Positions 8,216 to 17,892 are shown, counted from the first letter of the stretch. The stretch is DNA of 64,000 nucleotides from Rhodococcoides kroppenstedtii (GCF_900111805.1 NZ_FOJN01000004.1:246727-310726); one strand, 5' to 3'. A program made the numbers and translations. Notes: generated by a model from the letters alone, not told the origin.

Positions 8216-9100
8216 GTGTCCAGCGAGAAGATCGAGCGCGTCGGCATCGTCGGCGCCGGGCAGATGGGAGCCGGCATCGCCGAGGTGTGCGCTCGCGCTC
8301 GCGTCGACGTCCTGGTGTTCGAGAAGACCGCCGACCTCGTCGACGCCGGTCGTGCCCGTATCCGCAAGTCCCTCGATCGCGGCGTCTCCAGCGGCAAGAT
8401 CACCGAGCGCGAACGCGACCAGGCCGCCGACTGCCTGCGGTTCACCACCGACCTCGGCGACTTCGCCGACCGGCAGATCGTCGTCGAGGCCGTGCTCGAG
8501 AACGAGCGCATCAAGACCGAGATCTTCGCCGAACTCGACCGCGTCGTCACCGACGCCGACGCCGTGCTGGCCTCCAACACGTCGTCGCTCCCCATCACCC
8601 GGATCGCCACCGCCACCGCCCGCCCCGAGCGCGTGGTCGGGCTGCACTTCTTCAATCCCGTACCGGTGCTGCCGCTGGTCGAGCTGATCCCGTCGCTCGT
8701 CACGTCCGACGCGGTGGTCGCCCGCGCGGAACGCTTCGCGGCCGACGTGCTCGGCAAGCAGGTGGTCCGCGCGACGGACCGATCCGGCTTCGTCGTCAAC
8801 GCGCTGCTGGTGCCGTACCTCCTCGCGGCCGTCCGGATGGTGGAGTCGGGCTTCGCCACTCGCGAGGACATCGACAAGGCGACCGTGCTCGGCCTGGCCC
8901 ACCCGATGGGACCGCTGACCCTGTCCGACCTCATCGGTCTCGACACGGTGAAGTCCATCGCCGACTCGATGTACGAGGAGTACAAGGAACCGCTGTACGC
9001 CGCTCCGCCGTTGCTGCTGCGCATGGTGGAGGGCGGTCTGTTGGGCAAGAAGACCGGGCAGGGCTTCTACACGTACGAGAACGGACGCATCGTGTCCTGA
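8216..9100 (+). CDS. fadB2: 3-hydroxybutyryl-CoA dehydrogenase
   Basis: A 294-residue NAD(P)-dependent dehydrogenase that interconverts 3-hydroxybutyryl-CoA and acetoacetyl-CoA. The Rossmann motif GAGQMG lies at residues 13-18, and the catalytic His sits in GLHFFNPVPVLPLVE near residue 144. The C-terminal dimerisation domain contains the expected 'GFVVNALLVPYLLAAV'. The GTG start at 8216 follows a clear AAGGAG ribosome site. Position after aceA matches mycobacterial fadB2, tying short-chain acyl-CoA oxidation to the glyoxylate bypass. Confidence 0.93.
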   Translation: MSSEKIERVGIVGAGQMGAGIAEVCARARVDVLVFEKTADLVDAGRARIRKSLDRGVSSGKITERERDQAADCLRFTTDLGDFADRQIVVEAVLENERIKTEIFAELDRVVTDADAVLASNTSSLPITRIATATARPERVVGLHFFNPVPVLPLVELIPSLVTSDAVVARAERFAADVLGKQVVRATDRSGFVVNALLVPYLLAAVRMVESGFATREDIDKATVLGLAHPMGPLTLSDLIGLDTVKSIADSMYEEYKEPLYAAPPLLLRMVEGGLLGKKTGQGFYTYENGRIVS

Positions 9101-9154
9101 CCGGCGACTATCGACCGGTTCGGTGACCTCCGAGACACCGTTGACGACACGTCA

Positions 9155-9216
9155 CGACGGCCCGGACCCCCGCTCCCACCGACTCGGTGGGAAGTCCCGG
9201 GGGGCCGGGCCGTCGT
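9155..9216 (+). terminator. Large compound hairpin after fadB2
   Basis: Outer arms GACGGCCCGG and CCGGGCCGTC enclose a second inner hairpin (CCCACC..GGTGGG, 9175-9191). It lies about 55 bp after the fadB2 stop and before the Mce operon, so it likely insulates the two units. Confidence 0.75.
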
Positions 9217-9412
9217 CTGTATCCCGTCACGGAACCCGGCGTAAACCGACCTCGGCCCTGTTTCGGGCGGCTAGTTTTTCGGAGGTTCGCGGGGGACATC
9301 GCGGACCGGGGGGAACAGCACACACCGGGGGGTCACCATCGCCGGCACCGAAGCCAGGGCACGGTCCGAGAAGCGGGCAGGCACGTGGGCGCGATCGCGC
9401 GTCGTCACCAGC
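9217..9412. other. Region upstream of the Mce operon
   Basis: This is the likely promoter region of the Mce operon. A TAGTTT hexamer at 9272-9277 could be a -10. I see no dyad strong enough to call an operator and no gene. The frame of the first permease is open through this region but contains no upstream ATG, GTG or TTG. Confidence 0.3.
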
Positions 9413-10174
9413 ATGCGCACGTTCGGACGGTTCGCCGACCTGACCGCCGCCGCGTTCGGCTATCTCGCTCGCGATCTCGTGGCGCTGCGATTCGCGTGGC
9501 GGGAGGCGCTCGATCAGGCCTGGTTCATGGTCACCGTGACCGTGCTGCCCGCCGTCCTGGTGTCCATTCCGTTCGGCGTCATCGTCTCCGTCCAGGTCGG
9601 CAGCCTCACCTCGCAGATCGGCGCCACCTCCATCTCGGGCGCCGCGGGCGGACTGGGCGTCATCCGTCAGGGCGCCCCGATCGTCACCGCGTTGCTGCTC
9701 GGCGGGGCCGCCGGCTCCGCCATCGCGGCGGACCTCGGCGCCCGCACCGTGCGCGAGGAGATCGACGCGATGCGCGTCATGGGCATCGATCCCGTCCGCC
9801 GCCTCGCCGCACCGCGACTGGCCGCGATGATCGTCGTCGCGCCCCTGCTCTGCTCGCTGGTGATCTTCATCGGCCTGGTGTCGGGCTACGTGGTCAACGT
9901 CGGATTCCAGGGCGGTACGCCCGGCAGCTACCTCGCGTCGTTCGCCTCCTTCGCCTCCACCACCGACCTCGTGGTCTCGATGGTCAAGGCGGAGATCTTC
10001 GGCATCATCGTCGTCCTCGTCGCATGCCAGCGCGGGTTCGAGGCCACGGCCGGACCGCGCGGCGTCGCCAACGCGGTGAACGCGTCCGTCGTCGTCGGGG
10101 TGATCGCGGCCTTCGTCGTCAACGTCCTGGCCACCCAGCTGGTGACCATGTTCTTCCCGCAACGGCTCGGGTGA
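9413..10174 (+). CDS. yrbEA: Mce-associated ABC permease, YrbEA type
   Basis: A 253-residue MlaE/YrbE-family integral membrane protein, one of the two permease halves of an Mce lipid importer energised by a shared MceG-type ATPase encoded elsewhere. Several hydrophobic spans are visible, together with the family signature 'GAAGSAIAADLGARTVREEIDAMRVMGID'-like region near residues 100-128 that contacts the ATPase. The ATG at 9413 is the only start codon in this frame, though no strong ribosome site precedes it. It is the first gene of a nine-gene operon. Confidence 0.9.
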   Translation: MRTFGRFADLTAAAFGYLARDLVALRFAWREALDQAWFMVTVTVLPAVLVSIPFGVIVSVQVGSLTSQIGATSISGAAGGLGVIRQGAPIVTALLLGGAAGSAIAADLGARTVREEIDAMRVMGIDPVRRLAAPRLAAMIVVAPLLCSLVIFIGLVSGYVVNVGFQGGTPGSYLASFASFASTTDLVVSMVKAEIFGIIVVLVACQRGFEATAGPRGVANAVNASVVVGVIAAFVVNVLATQLVTMFFPQRLG

Positions 10175-10178
10175 CGCG

Positions 10179-11048
10179 ATGACCGTTGCACGGTACTCAC
10201 CGCTCGGCACCCCGGGCCTGCGCCGCTCGGGCGCCCGCGTGGTCCGCATGCCCCTCTCGGCCGCCGAGCACCTGGGCCATCAACTCACCTTCGTGTGGCA
10301 GGTGCTCGCCGCCGTCCCGCACACCCTGCGCGCCTACCGCCGCCAGACCATGCTGGTGCTCACCGACATCACCTGGGGCAGCGGCGCCCTGGTGGTCGGC
10401 GGCGGCACGGTATCGGTGCTGGTGATCCTCGGTGTCGCCGTGGGATCGTCCATCGGCATCGAGGGCTACAACGCACTGAACCTGGTGGGCATGGGCCCGC
10501 TGACCGGCTTCATCTCCGCCTACGCCACCACCCGCGAGCTGGCCCCGATGATCGCGGCCATCGGCTTCGCCTCGCAGGCCGGGTGCCGCATGACCGCCGA
10601 GATCGGCGCGATGCGGATCTCGGAGGAGATCGACGCGCTCGAGGTGGTCGGTATCCGCTCGATCCCCTTCGTGGTCACCACCCGCGTGATCGCCGGCGTC
10701 CTCACCATCGTGCCGCTCTACCTGCTGACGCTGGTGCTCGCCTACGTCTCGTGCTCGCTGATCGTGAACCTGTTCGGCAACCAGTCGTCCGGCACGTACG
10801 ACCACTACTTCTCGACGTTCCTCAGCCTGCCCGACCTCGGCTGGTCCCTGCTCAAGGCCACCGTGTTCGTCGCGGCCGTCATCCTCATCCACGGCTACCA
10901 GGGCTACTACGCCACCGGTGGTCCCGAGGGTGTCGGCCGCGCGTCGGGGCGGGCCATCCGTGCCTCGCTCATCGTCATCGTGGTCCTCGACATGGTCATG
11001 ACCGTGGTCATCTGGGGCTCCGACGTCGGCATCAGGATCTCGGGGTAG
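10179..11048 (+). CDS. yrbEB: Mce-associated ABC permease, YrbEB type
   Basis: A 289-residue second YrbE permease half. It shows multiple hydrophobic spans and the conserved 'RMTAEIGAMRISEEIDALE' coupling motif near residues 138-156. A 35-45 residue hydrophilic N-terminus precedes the first span. It begins 4 bp after the YrbEA stop and ends 4 bp before MceA, so the genes are translationally linked. Together with YrbEA it forms the transmembrane channel of the Mce importer. Confidence 0.92.
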   Translation: MTVARYSPLGTPGLRRSGARVVRMPLSAAEHLGHQLTFVWQVLAAVPHTLRAYRRQTMLVLTDITWGSGALVVGGGTVSVLVILGVAVGSSIGIEGYNALNLVGMGPLTGFISAYATTRELAPMIAAIGFASQAGCRMTAEIGAMRISEEIDALEVVGIRSIPFVVTTRVIAGVLTIVPLYLLTLVLAYVSCSLIVNLFGNQSSGTYDHYFSTFLSLPDLGWSLLKATVFVAAVILIHGYQGYYATGGPEGVGRASGRAIRASLIVIVVLDMVMTVVIWGSDVGIRISG

Positions 11049-11052
11049 CGCC

Positions 11053-12099
11053 ATGGCAGTCTTCGACGACCTCTCCAAGCGGTCCGCGGGCCCGCGCGCA
11101 CTCCGGGTGCGTGGCCTCGCCGTGGCGGTGATTCTGGTGCTCGTCGGTGTGGTCCTGACGTCCTACGCCCGTGGCGAGTTCGAGTCCCGGTTCGACGTGA
11201 CCTTCGACAGCGCGAGCGTCGGCGACGGCCTGGCCGTCGGATCCGACGTGAAGTACCGCGGCCTGCCCGTCGGTCGGGTGGACGAGATCGAGCCGGTCGG
11301 CTTCGGGCGGCAGCGCGTCCACGCGCACATCGAACCGGCCGTGGCGGAGGTGCTCACCGACGACCTGACGGCACGGTTCTCCTCGGCCACGGTGTTCGGC
11401 GCCACGGTGATCGAGCTGTTCTCCGAGGGGCGCGGCGCGCCCCTCGAAGAGGACGCCACCGTCGAACTCGGCGACGACAGCGAGACCGCCACCGTCACCG
11501 GCGTGTTCCGGCGGCTCGCCGACCTGACCGACGTCCTCGACGCCGACAACACCGACCGCGTCCTGGACCTGATGTCCCGCGTCTCGACCAACTTCGGCGA
11601 CGGCCTGAAGCCCTTCTTCGACACCGCGCAGATGATGGCCGAGACGCAACGCTCGCCGCTGTCGTGGAAGCTCGTGCGCGGCGCCGAGCTCGGCGACGGT
11701 CTGCGTGAATCCATCGGCCCGCTGGTCGACGTGATCGCTCAGGTCGTGGACTCGAGCGAGTACTTCGAGAATCCCGTGAACCGGGACCGGGCCATCAAGG
11801 CGATGACCGGACTCGGCAGCGGGCTGAGCATTCCTCTGGGAGATCTGTTGCGCGAGAACCAACCGTATCTGGCACCGCTGCTCGACACGTTGCTGGACGT
11901 TCTCATCCCGGTGGCCCTGTCCGCCGGCACCCTCGCCCCCGCCTACCAGCGGGTGCCGAACGTCCTGCAGGGCGTCGAGGACGCGTTCCCGACGGTCGAC
12001 GGCCGCACCCAGCTGCAACTGCAGGTGATCGTGAACTCGATGCCGACGATGGCGGGACCGGTCGAGGCGTTCCTGGGCCGGGCGGGGGCGACGCCGTGA
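11053..12099 (+). CDS. mceA: Mce family protein, MceA position
   Basis: A 348-residue Mce protein with one N-terminal membrane anchor (about residues 22-42), an MCE domain (about 45-125, with SDVKYRGLPVGRV) and a long helical C-terminal region. In characterised actinobacterial systems six different Mce subunits assemble into a periplasmic tube that carries hydrophobic substrates such as sterols or fatty acids. Its stop overlaps the start of the next gene. The cargo of this particular operon cannot be deduced. Confidence 0.9.
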   Translation: MAVFDDLSKRSAGPRALRVRGLAVAVILVLVGVVLTSYARGEFESRFDVTFDSASVGDGLAVGSDVKYRGLPVGRVDEIEPVGFGRQRVHAHIEPAVAEVLTDDLTARFSSATVFGATVIELFSEGRGAPLEEDATVELGDDSETATVTGVFRRLADLTDVLDADNTDRVLDLMSRVSTNFGDGLKPFFDTAQMMAETQRSPLSWKLVRGAELGDGLRESIGPLVDVIAQVVDSSEYFENPVNRDRAIKAMTGLGSGLSIPLGDLLRENQPYLAPLLDTLLDVLIPVALSAGTLAPAYQRVPNVLQGVEDAFPTVDGRTQLQLQVIVNSMPTMAGPVEAFLGRAGATP

Positions 12100-13151
12100 G
12101 CCGGTCCTCCGCCGTGGTCTTTCCCGTCGCGACGGTGGTCAAGCTCGCCGTGTTCGCGCTGGTGGCGATCCTCTGCCTCGTGCTGATCGGCAACGCGCTC
12201 GGGGGCAGTACCGGCCCCGACCGTGCGCGTTTCGACGCTCGGTTCGACGACGTCTCCGGCCTGTACACCGGCGACGACGTGCGCCTGTCCGGCGTGCTGG
12301 TCGGTTCGGTCACCGGGATCGACCTCGACGGGGACCGCGCCAGGGTGAGCTTCGAGGTGGACGGCAACCGTCCCGTCACCAGCACCACCAAGGCCGCGGT
12401 GCGCTACCAGAACCTGCTCGGTCAGCGGTACCTCGAGCTGATCCAGGACGACACGGCAGGGACGCCGCTCGCGTCCGGCGCGTCGTTCGCGCCCGAGAAC
12501 ACCGTGCCCTCGTTCGACATCACCACGCTGTTCGACGGCTTCCAGCCGATCTTCGAGACCATCGACACCGAACAGGTCAATCGGTTCACGCAGAACGTGC
12601 TGGACCTGGTGCAGGGCGACGGGGCCGGACTCGGGCCGGTCCTGCGGGATCTCGACGGGCTGACCACGTACACGAAGGAGCGCGAGCAGATCATCGTGCT
12701 CCTGGTCCGCAACCTCGGGGCGATCTCGGGCGTGGTCGGTCAGCGGTCCGAGCAACTCGGCCGGCTCTTCGCGGAGCTCGATCGCGTCGTGTCGTCCTTC
12801 GCCGACAAGGCGGACACGCTCATCGCCAATCTCGACGACATCAACGCGGGCCAGGGCCCGTTCCTGAACATCGCCGAGCAACTCCGCGACACCTACGACT
12901 CGGAGTACGGCCCCGTCGACGCGCTGTTCCGCCGGCGAGTGCCGGGGGCGAAGCAGATCGTCGACCTGCTCGCGTTGGTGCCGAGTCTCCTGCGCGGGGT
13001 CGACCGGTCGCTGCAGTCCGGTGGCGCCGAGGGGCAGCCGGCGAGTGGCCCGGGCGGGGGCGAGGTCTACGCCTGCTCGTCGGGCCAGGCCGACATCCCG
13101 GGCATCGGCTCGGTCGTGCTCGGCACTCAGCGATTGGTGGTGTGTCGATGA
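12096..13151 (+). CDS. mceB: Mce family protein, MceB position
   Basis: A 351-residue Mce subunit: N-terminal membrane span (about residues 8-30), MCE domain (about 38-115, with GDDVRLSGVLVGSVTGI), a long alpha-helical region, and a C-terminal tail with two cysteines (VYACSSGQ... and VVCR). The start is a GTG that overlaps the MceA stop (GTGA). The paired terminal cysteines are typical of MceB/C-type subunits and may form a disulfide outside the membrane. Confidence 0.9.
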   Translation: MSRSSAVVFPVATVVKLAVFALVAILCLVLIGNALGGSTGPDRARFDARFDDVSGLYTGDDVRLSGVLVGSVTGIDLDGDRARVSFEVDGNRPVTSTTKAAVRYQNLLGQRYLELIQDDTAGTPLASGASFAPENTVPSFDITTLFDGFQPIFETIDTEQVNRFTQNVLDLVQGDGAGLGPVLRDLDGLTTYTKEREQIIVLLVRNLGAISGVVGQRSEQLGRLFAELDRVVSSFADKADTLIANLDDINAGQGPFLNIAEQLRDTYDSEYGPVDALFRRRVPGAKQIVDLLALVPSLLRGVDRSLQSGGAEGQPASGPGGGEVYACSSGQADIPGIGSVVLGTQRLVVCR

Positions 13152-14128
13152 GTTCGCTCCGAGCGGGCAGTCAGACGGTGTGGGGCCTGGTCGGTGTGGT
13201 GGTCGTGGTGCTCGCCGTGGTCGCGACGACGATCGTCTACGTCCTGCCGCTGGGTCACCGGACCTATACGGCCGCGTTCGAGAACACCGGGGGAGCCCAC
13301 GCCGGCGACGACGTCCGCATCGCCGGAATCTCCGTGGGCACGATCACCGGGATGCGGCTGGCCGACGACCACGTCGAGGTGTCCTTCGAGGTCCGCGAGG
13401 ACGTCGAGCTCGGCGACGCGACGTCGATGGGCGTCCGGCTCCTCACGCCGGTGGGCGGTCACTACTTCGCGCTCCGCCCCGGCGGAACGGGCGAGTTGCC
13501 GGACGGGCGCATCCCGATCGAGCACACCACGGTGCCGTTCTCCCTCTCCGACACCGTGGAGGCGGCCACGCCCATCCTGCGCGATCTGAACGGAAAGACG
13601 TTGCGCGAGAACATCGTCGAGCTCGACGCGGCCGTGCAGGCGCAGCCCGAGTCGATCCGCCGGATCACCGACAACCTCACGTCCCTGACGGCCGCCCTGG
13701 CGGACCGTCAGGACGATCTGACCCGCGGCCTGAACGTCACCGACGAGTACCTCGGTGCCCTGGCCACGGACCGGGAGGTGCTGCTGTCCTTGCTGAACAA
13801 GCTCGCCACCATCACCTCGAAGCTCGGGGCCAAGCGGGCCGACGTGGTCGCCGCGTCGGAGAAACTGCGCCGCCTGTTCACCCTGCTGCACCGGCCTATC
13901 GTCGCGCTCGACCAGGGACTGGGCCCGACCATCGAGGAACTCGAGGCGCTCGCCGCCACCCTGCGCGAGCAGACCGTGACGCTCGACGACGCCATCACCG
14001 CCGGGCGCGAGTTCACCGATTCCATGTCCGAGATCTTCGCGACCGACGCCGGTGCCGTCGTCGATCGCGGTGACGACGTCATCACGGGTACCACGCTGTG
14101 CGTGCCCGTCCCGGGAAGGGGGTGCTGA
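13148..14128 (+). CDS. mceC: Mce family protein, MceC position
   Basis: A 326-residue Mce subunit with an N-terminal span (about residues 12-35) and MCE domain (about 40-118, GDDVRIAGISVGTITGM), ending in a Cys-containing tail (CVPVPGRGC). I chose the ATG at 13148 because it overlaps the MceB stop as ATGA, the pattern used across this operon; a GTG two codons upstream (13142) is possible. A coiled-coil-rich segment fills residues 140-290. Confidence 0.88.
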   Translation: MSSLRAGSQTVWGLVGVVVVVLAVVATTIVYVLPLGHRTYTAAFENTGGAHAGDDVRIAGISVGTITGMRLADDHVEVSFEVREDVELGDATSMGVRLLTPVGGHYFALRPGGTGELPDGRIPIEHTTVPFSLSDTVEAATPILRDLNGKTLRENIVELDAAVQAQPESIRRITDNLTSLTAALADRQDDLTRGLNVTDEYLGALATDREVLLSLLNKLATITSKLGAKRADVVAASEKLRRLFTLLHRPIVALDQGLGPTIEELEALAATLREQTVTLDDAITAGREFTDSMSEIFATDAGAVVDRGDDVITGTTLCVPVPGRGC

Positions 14129-14129
14129 C

Positions 14130-15188
14130 GTGGCCGGAGCACGCAAGGTCGTGATCGTCGGTCTGGTCGCCGTCCTGGTCGTCGGAGCCGGCACCGCGGC
14201 GTCGTCCGCCGCCCGGCTCGTCACGACCACCCGCACCGAGATGTGCGCGGACATGACGGACTCGGTCGGCCTGTACGAGGGCAACAACGTGACGATGCTC
14301 GGCATCCCGGTGGGGGAGGTCCGCCGCATCGAGCCACGCGGCGACCACGTCCGCGTCACCATGGCGGTGGACGAGACCCTCGCCCTTCCGGCGGACGTCG
14401 GGGCCGTCACGCTCTCCGACTCGATCGTCACCGACCGTCGCCTGGAGCTGACGACGCCCTACCGGGACGGCGCCCGATTCGACCGCGGGACGTGCATTCC
14501 GCTCGATCGCACCCGCACGCCCATCGGCATCAGCGACACCCTCACGGCGGTGAACGATCTGGGGGCGGAGCTGTTGGGCACCACCTCCACCACCGATCCG
14601 GTCGCGCCGCGGCCGCCGGAGGAGCAGGTGCTCGGCGACACGCTCCGGGCCCTCGACACCGCGCTCGAGGGCAGCGGGGACGAGTTGGGCACGGCGCTGT
14701 CGCAGATCTCGGCGCTGGTGGGCAATCCGGCGAACAAGGACACCCAGGTCCGCCGGATGATGGACAACATCGACCTGCTGACCAACACCCTGGTCGAGAG
14801 GTGGCCGGACATCGCGCAGCTCGTCGCGAACCTGAAGCAGGGCCTCGGTGCGGCGGGGGAGTTCTCGGAGAACTTCGCCACGGGCATCGACCGCACGGTC
14901 GAGTTCCTGCCGATCCTCGAGCGCGTGCTCCCGAAGGTCGCGCCGACGCTCTACCGAGTGCTCGACGTCGTGATCCCCATCGTCGCGATCGTGGTCAACC
15001 GCGCCGGTGACATCGCCAGCATTCTCTCCCGCGTCCCGCGGGCGGCGGAGCAGACCGCCGCGCTCACCGACACGGCCACCGGCGCGGCCCGGTTGACGTT
15101 CGTTCCGCCCAAGGTCGCGCCGGTCGACGGGACCTCGGTCGCCGTCGACCTCGTCCCGATGGTCCTGGGAACGGCAGGCACCCGATGA
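14130..15188 (+). CDS. mceD: Mce family protein, MceD position
   Basis: A 352-residue Mce subunit. The membrane anchor covers about residues 6-24 and the MCE domain about 35-110 (GNNVTMLGIPVGEVRRI). The open frame begins 78 bp earlier inside mceC, but the GTG at 14130, one base after the mceC stop and directly before the hydrophobic anchor, is the sensible start. Its end overlaps mceE by 4 bp (ATGA). Confidence 0.88.
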   Translation: MAGARKVVIVGLVAVLVVGAGTAASSAARLVTTTRTEMCADMTDSVGLYEGNNVTMLGIPVGEVRRIEPRGDHVRVTMAVDETLALPADVGAVTLSDSIVTDRRLELTTPYRDGARFDRGTCIPLDRTRTPIGISDTLTAVNDLGAELLGTTSTTDPVAPRPPEEQVLGDTLRALDTALEGSGDELGTALSQISALVGNPANKDTQVRRMMDNIDLLTNTLVERWPDIAQLVANLKQGLGAAGEFSENFATGIDRTVEFLPILERVLPKVAPTLYRVLDVVIPIVAIVVNRAGDIASILSRVPRAAEQTAALTDTATGAARLTFVPPKVAPVDGTSVAVDLVPMVLGTAGTR

Positions 15189-16252
15189 CACGACACTCGA
15201 GACCGCTCCTGCGCGGTATCGCCGCCCGCGCGGTCGCCGCGGGTATCGCCGCCGTGACGGCCTTCTCCGTCGCCGGCTGCGGCGCGTCCATCGCGGACCT
15301 GCCGCTGCCGGGAAATTACGTCCCCGGTCCGACGTACCGAGTGGACATCGAGTTCTCCTCGGTGCTGAACCTGCCGGATCGTGCCAAGGTGGTGCTCGAC
15401 GGCGTCGACGTGGGACTGCTGAACTCGGTGACGCTGGTCGGCACCACGGCCGTCGCCGCCGTCGACATCGACCGGACCGTCGACCTGCCTGCGGCCACCC
15501 GCGCGGAGCTGCGCCAGGGAACCATCCTCGGCGAGATCTACGTCTCGCTCCAGCGACCCGCGCCGGATGCCCCGCAGGGCGGCACCCTGCAGGACGGGGA
15601 CACCATCCCGCTCGAGCGGACGGACCCGGCGGACAACGTCGAGGACGTCCTGCGCGGGCTGTCCGAGGTGGTGGCCGGCGGCAACATCGTCGACTTCCAG
15701 CGGTCGATCGACCGGTTCAACCGCGCGATCCCCCCACCCGAGACGGTGGATCTCATCAACGAGAAGGCACGTCAGGCGCTGACCGACCTGTCGAACGGCG
15801 ACGCGGAACTCGACCGCATCCTCGGCGCCGCGGAGACGGTGTTCGACTCCTTCCGGGCCCGGACCGACACGCTCGACACGATGCTGACCACCGGGCCCGA
15901 TCGCGTTGGCGGCCTTGCTGACTCGCTGCTCGTCGTCGTCGACTCCCTCATCGACCTCGGCTACATGTCCCGGAGCATCGGGGGCGTGATCAACCCGGTG
16001 TACGGCGACCTGCGCTCCGTCATCTCGACGATCCAGCCGATGGTGCGCACGCTCGCCACGGCCGACCTGACCGCGCCGATGCTGGCGTCGCGCATGGACG
16101 CCCTCCTGCGGGAGCGGTTGGTGCCGTTCTTCTCCGGGGCGCCGAACGTGCGGATCGCGTCGGTGTCCGGTCCGCCCGCACCGGGCGCGGCGCCGGTGGA
16201 CCGGGCGAACGAGATGATCGCGGTCCTCCGCGGGATCGGATTCGTGCGATGA
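15185..16252 (+). CDS. mceE: Mce family lipoprotein, MceE position
   Basis: A 355-residue Mce subunit with a lipoprotein signal peptide: Arg-rich N-terminus, hydrophobic core and lipobox VAGC with acylation at Cys32. The MCE domain follows (about 48-130, DRAKVVLDGVDVGLL). In Mce operons the fifth subunit is characteristically the lipoprotein (LprK type), so the order is canonical. It overlaps both neighbours by 4 bp. Confidence 0.9.
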   Translation: MTRHSRPLLRGIAARAVAAGIAAVTAFSVAGCGASIADLPLPGNYVPGPTYRVDIEFSSVLNLPDRAKVVLDGVDVGLLNSVTLVGTTAVAAVDIDRTVDLPAATRAELRQGTILGEIYVSLQRPAPDAPQGGTLQDGDTIPLERTDPADNVEDVLRGLSEVVAGGNIVDFQRSIDRFNRAIPPPETVDLINEKARQALTDLSNGDAELDRILGAAETVFDSFRARTDTLDTMLTTGPDRVGGLADSLLVVVDSLIDLGYMSRSIGGVINPVYGDLRSVISTIQPMVRTLATADLTAPMLASRMDALLRERLVPFFSGAPNVRIASVSGPPAPGAAPVDRANEMIAVLRGIGFVR

Positions 16253-17196
16253 AGTCACTGTTGTCCGTGGGCGCGCTGACGGCGGTCGCCGTGCTGGGCG
16301 TCGCCTATCTCGCGCTCGGAGTGCTGGACATGGATCCGCGGCGGGACCACCTGAGCATCACCGTGCCGCTCACCACCTCCGGTGGCCTGATCGACACCTC
16401 GCAGGTCACCCTGCGCGGTGCCGCGATCGGACGGGTCGAACGCATCGACGCCGGCCGCGACGGTCTCGAGGCCGTGGTGCGGGTCGACGCCGCCGAGCCG
16501 ATCCCGCAGGACACGGAGGTGCGCGTGTCGAACCTCTCCGCGGCCGGCGAGCAGTTCCTCGACTTCCGTCCGCGCACCGCCGACGGGCCGTACCTCGCCG
16601 ACGGTGACACGGTCGACACCGGCAACGTGGTCGTCTCGCCGAGCGTCAGCGACACCCTGGCTGTGGCCGAGGCGCTGACTCGGGAGATCGACTCGGAGGC
16701 GATCGGCGGCATCGTCGACACGCTCGACACCGCGACGCGCGGACGGGAGCCGGAGATCGACAACATCGTCGAGGTCCTGCGCCTGCTCTCGCTCACCCTG
16801 CGCGACAAGCAGGACGTGGCCCGCAGCCTGTACTACAACCTGCAGGTTCTCGGCGAGAACGCCTACGCCGACTCGTTGGGTCCGCGCCTCGCCGACATCG
16901 TGCCGGAGCTCGAGCTCTCGGGCAGCGGACTCGAGCACCTCATCGGCTCCTATCAGGACTACTCCTACGTGGGCGAGACCGTGTGGGACGGCGAACTCGC
17001 CCGACTGGTGCCGAAGATCTCCGAGTACCTCGGCCCGCTCCTTCCCGACATCGGGTACATCGCCACCGTTCTCGGCCCGGCCACCCGGACCATCCGCCCC
17101 GTGCGCGTGGACGCGGGTTCCCTCGTGACCATGCTCGAGCAGGTGTTCCCGCGCGGTGGTCCCGCCCGCGTCGCGGTCACCCTGCCGCCGAACTGA
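16249..17196 (+). CDS. mceF: Mce family protein, MceF position
   Basis: A 315-residue sixth Mce subunit, with an N-terminal hydrophobic anchor (residues 5-27), an MCE domain (about 36-115, DTSQVTLRGAAIGRV) and a helical C-terminal part. It lacks the long Pro-rich extension seen in some MceF proteins. Start ATG overlaps the mceE stop. With it the hexameric set MceA-F is complete, so the transporter is likely functional apart from the ATPase encoded elsewhere. Confidence 0.9.
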   Translation: MKSLLSVGALTAVAVLGVAYLALGVLDMDPRRDHLSITVPLTTSGGLIDTSQVTLRGAAIGRVERIDAGRDGLEAVVRVDAAEPIPQDTEVRVSNLSAAGEQFLDFRPRTADGPYLADGDTVDTGNVVVSPSVSDTLAVAEALTREIDSEAIGGIVDTLDTATRGREPEIDNIVEVLRLLSLTLRDKQDVARSLYYNLQVLGENAYADSLGPRLADIVPELELSGSGLEHLIGSYQDYSYVGETVWDGELARLVPKISEYLGPLLPDIGYIATVLGPATRTIRPVRVDAGSLVTMLEQVFPRGGPARVAVTLPPN

Positions 17197-17247
17197 CCCA
17201 CTGCAGACGTGATCCGGCCGCCCCGTTTCCGGATCGAAAGGACAACC

Positions 17248-17892
17248 ATGACCACTCGAGTCGACACCGACCTCTCCGAGTCCGACTTCGTCGACCGCGA
17301 CGGCGCCGGGGAATCCACGGCCGAGTCGGCCGCCGCCGAGTCCACCACCCCTGCCGAATCGACCGGCGGTCCGACGGGCCGCACCCGCGGGGGTCGTCTG
17401 ACCGTGGTGCTCGCCGTCGTCGCCGCGCTCGAGGTGATCGTCGCCGCGCTCGCCGCCTGGCAGTGGCGGTCGGCCGCGGGAGCGCTGGACGCCGAGCGGG
17501 CGGCAGACGCCGACCGCGCCGCCGCCGTGGACGTGGCCCGCGGGTACACCGAACGGTCCCTGACCTACGACCACACGAACATCGACGGCTTCTTCGCCGG
17601 TGTGGAGGAGGGCACGACGGACGCGCTGCGGGAACGCTTCGACGGCGTTCGCGAGGTCCTCACGCAGATCATGACCGACTCGCAGGTGGTGGCCTCGGGA
17701 ACCGTGAACGCCGCCACGGTGACCGCGCAGGACGGCAACGTGTACACCGTGAAGGTCTTCGCCACGCAGACCACGCAGAACCTGCAGCAGCCGGAGCCGG
17801 GCGCCGTCCCGACCCTGCTCACGGTGACCGTGGAGAAGAACGGCGATCAGTGGTTGGTGTCGGACTACGGGGCGGACACCGGAGCGGCGTAG
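17248..17892 (+). CDS. Mce-associated membrane protein
   Basis: A 214-residue protein of the Mam type found at the 3' end of Mce operons. It has an Asp/Glu/Ser/Ala-rich cytoplasmic N-terminus (about 45 residues), one hydrophobic span (about 50-70) and an extracellular NTF2-like domain (ARGYTERSLTYDHTNIDGFF). The ATG at 17248 is preceded by AAAGGA and is preferred over a GTG at 17209. In mycobacteria such proteins stabilise Mce complexes. Only one is present here, whereas some operons carry several. Confidence 0.85.
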   Translation: MTTRVDTDLSESDFVDRDGAGESTAESAAAESTTPAESTGGPTGRTRGGRLTVVLAVVAALEVIVAALAAWQWRSAAGALDAERAADADRAAAVDVARGYTERSLTYDHTNIDGFFAGVEEGTTDALRERFDGVREVLTQIMTDSQVVASGTVNAATVTAQDGNVYTVKVFATQTTQNLQQPEPGAVPTLLTVTVEKNGDQWLVSDYGADTGAA

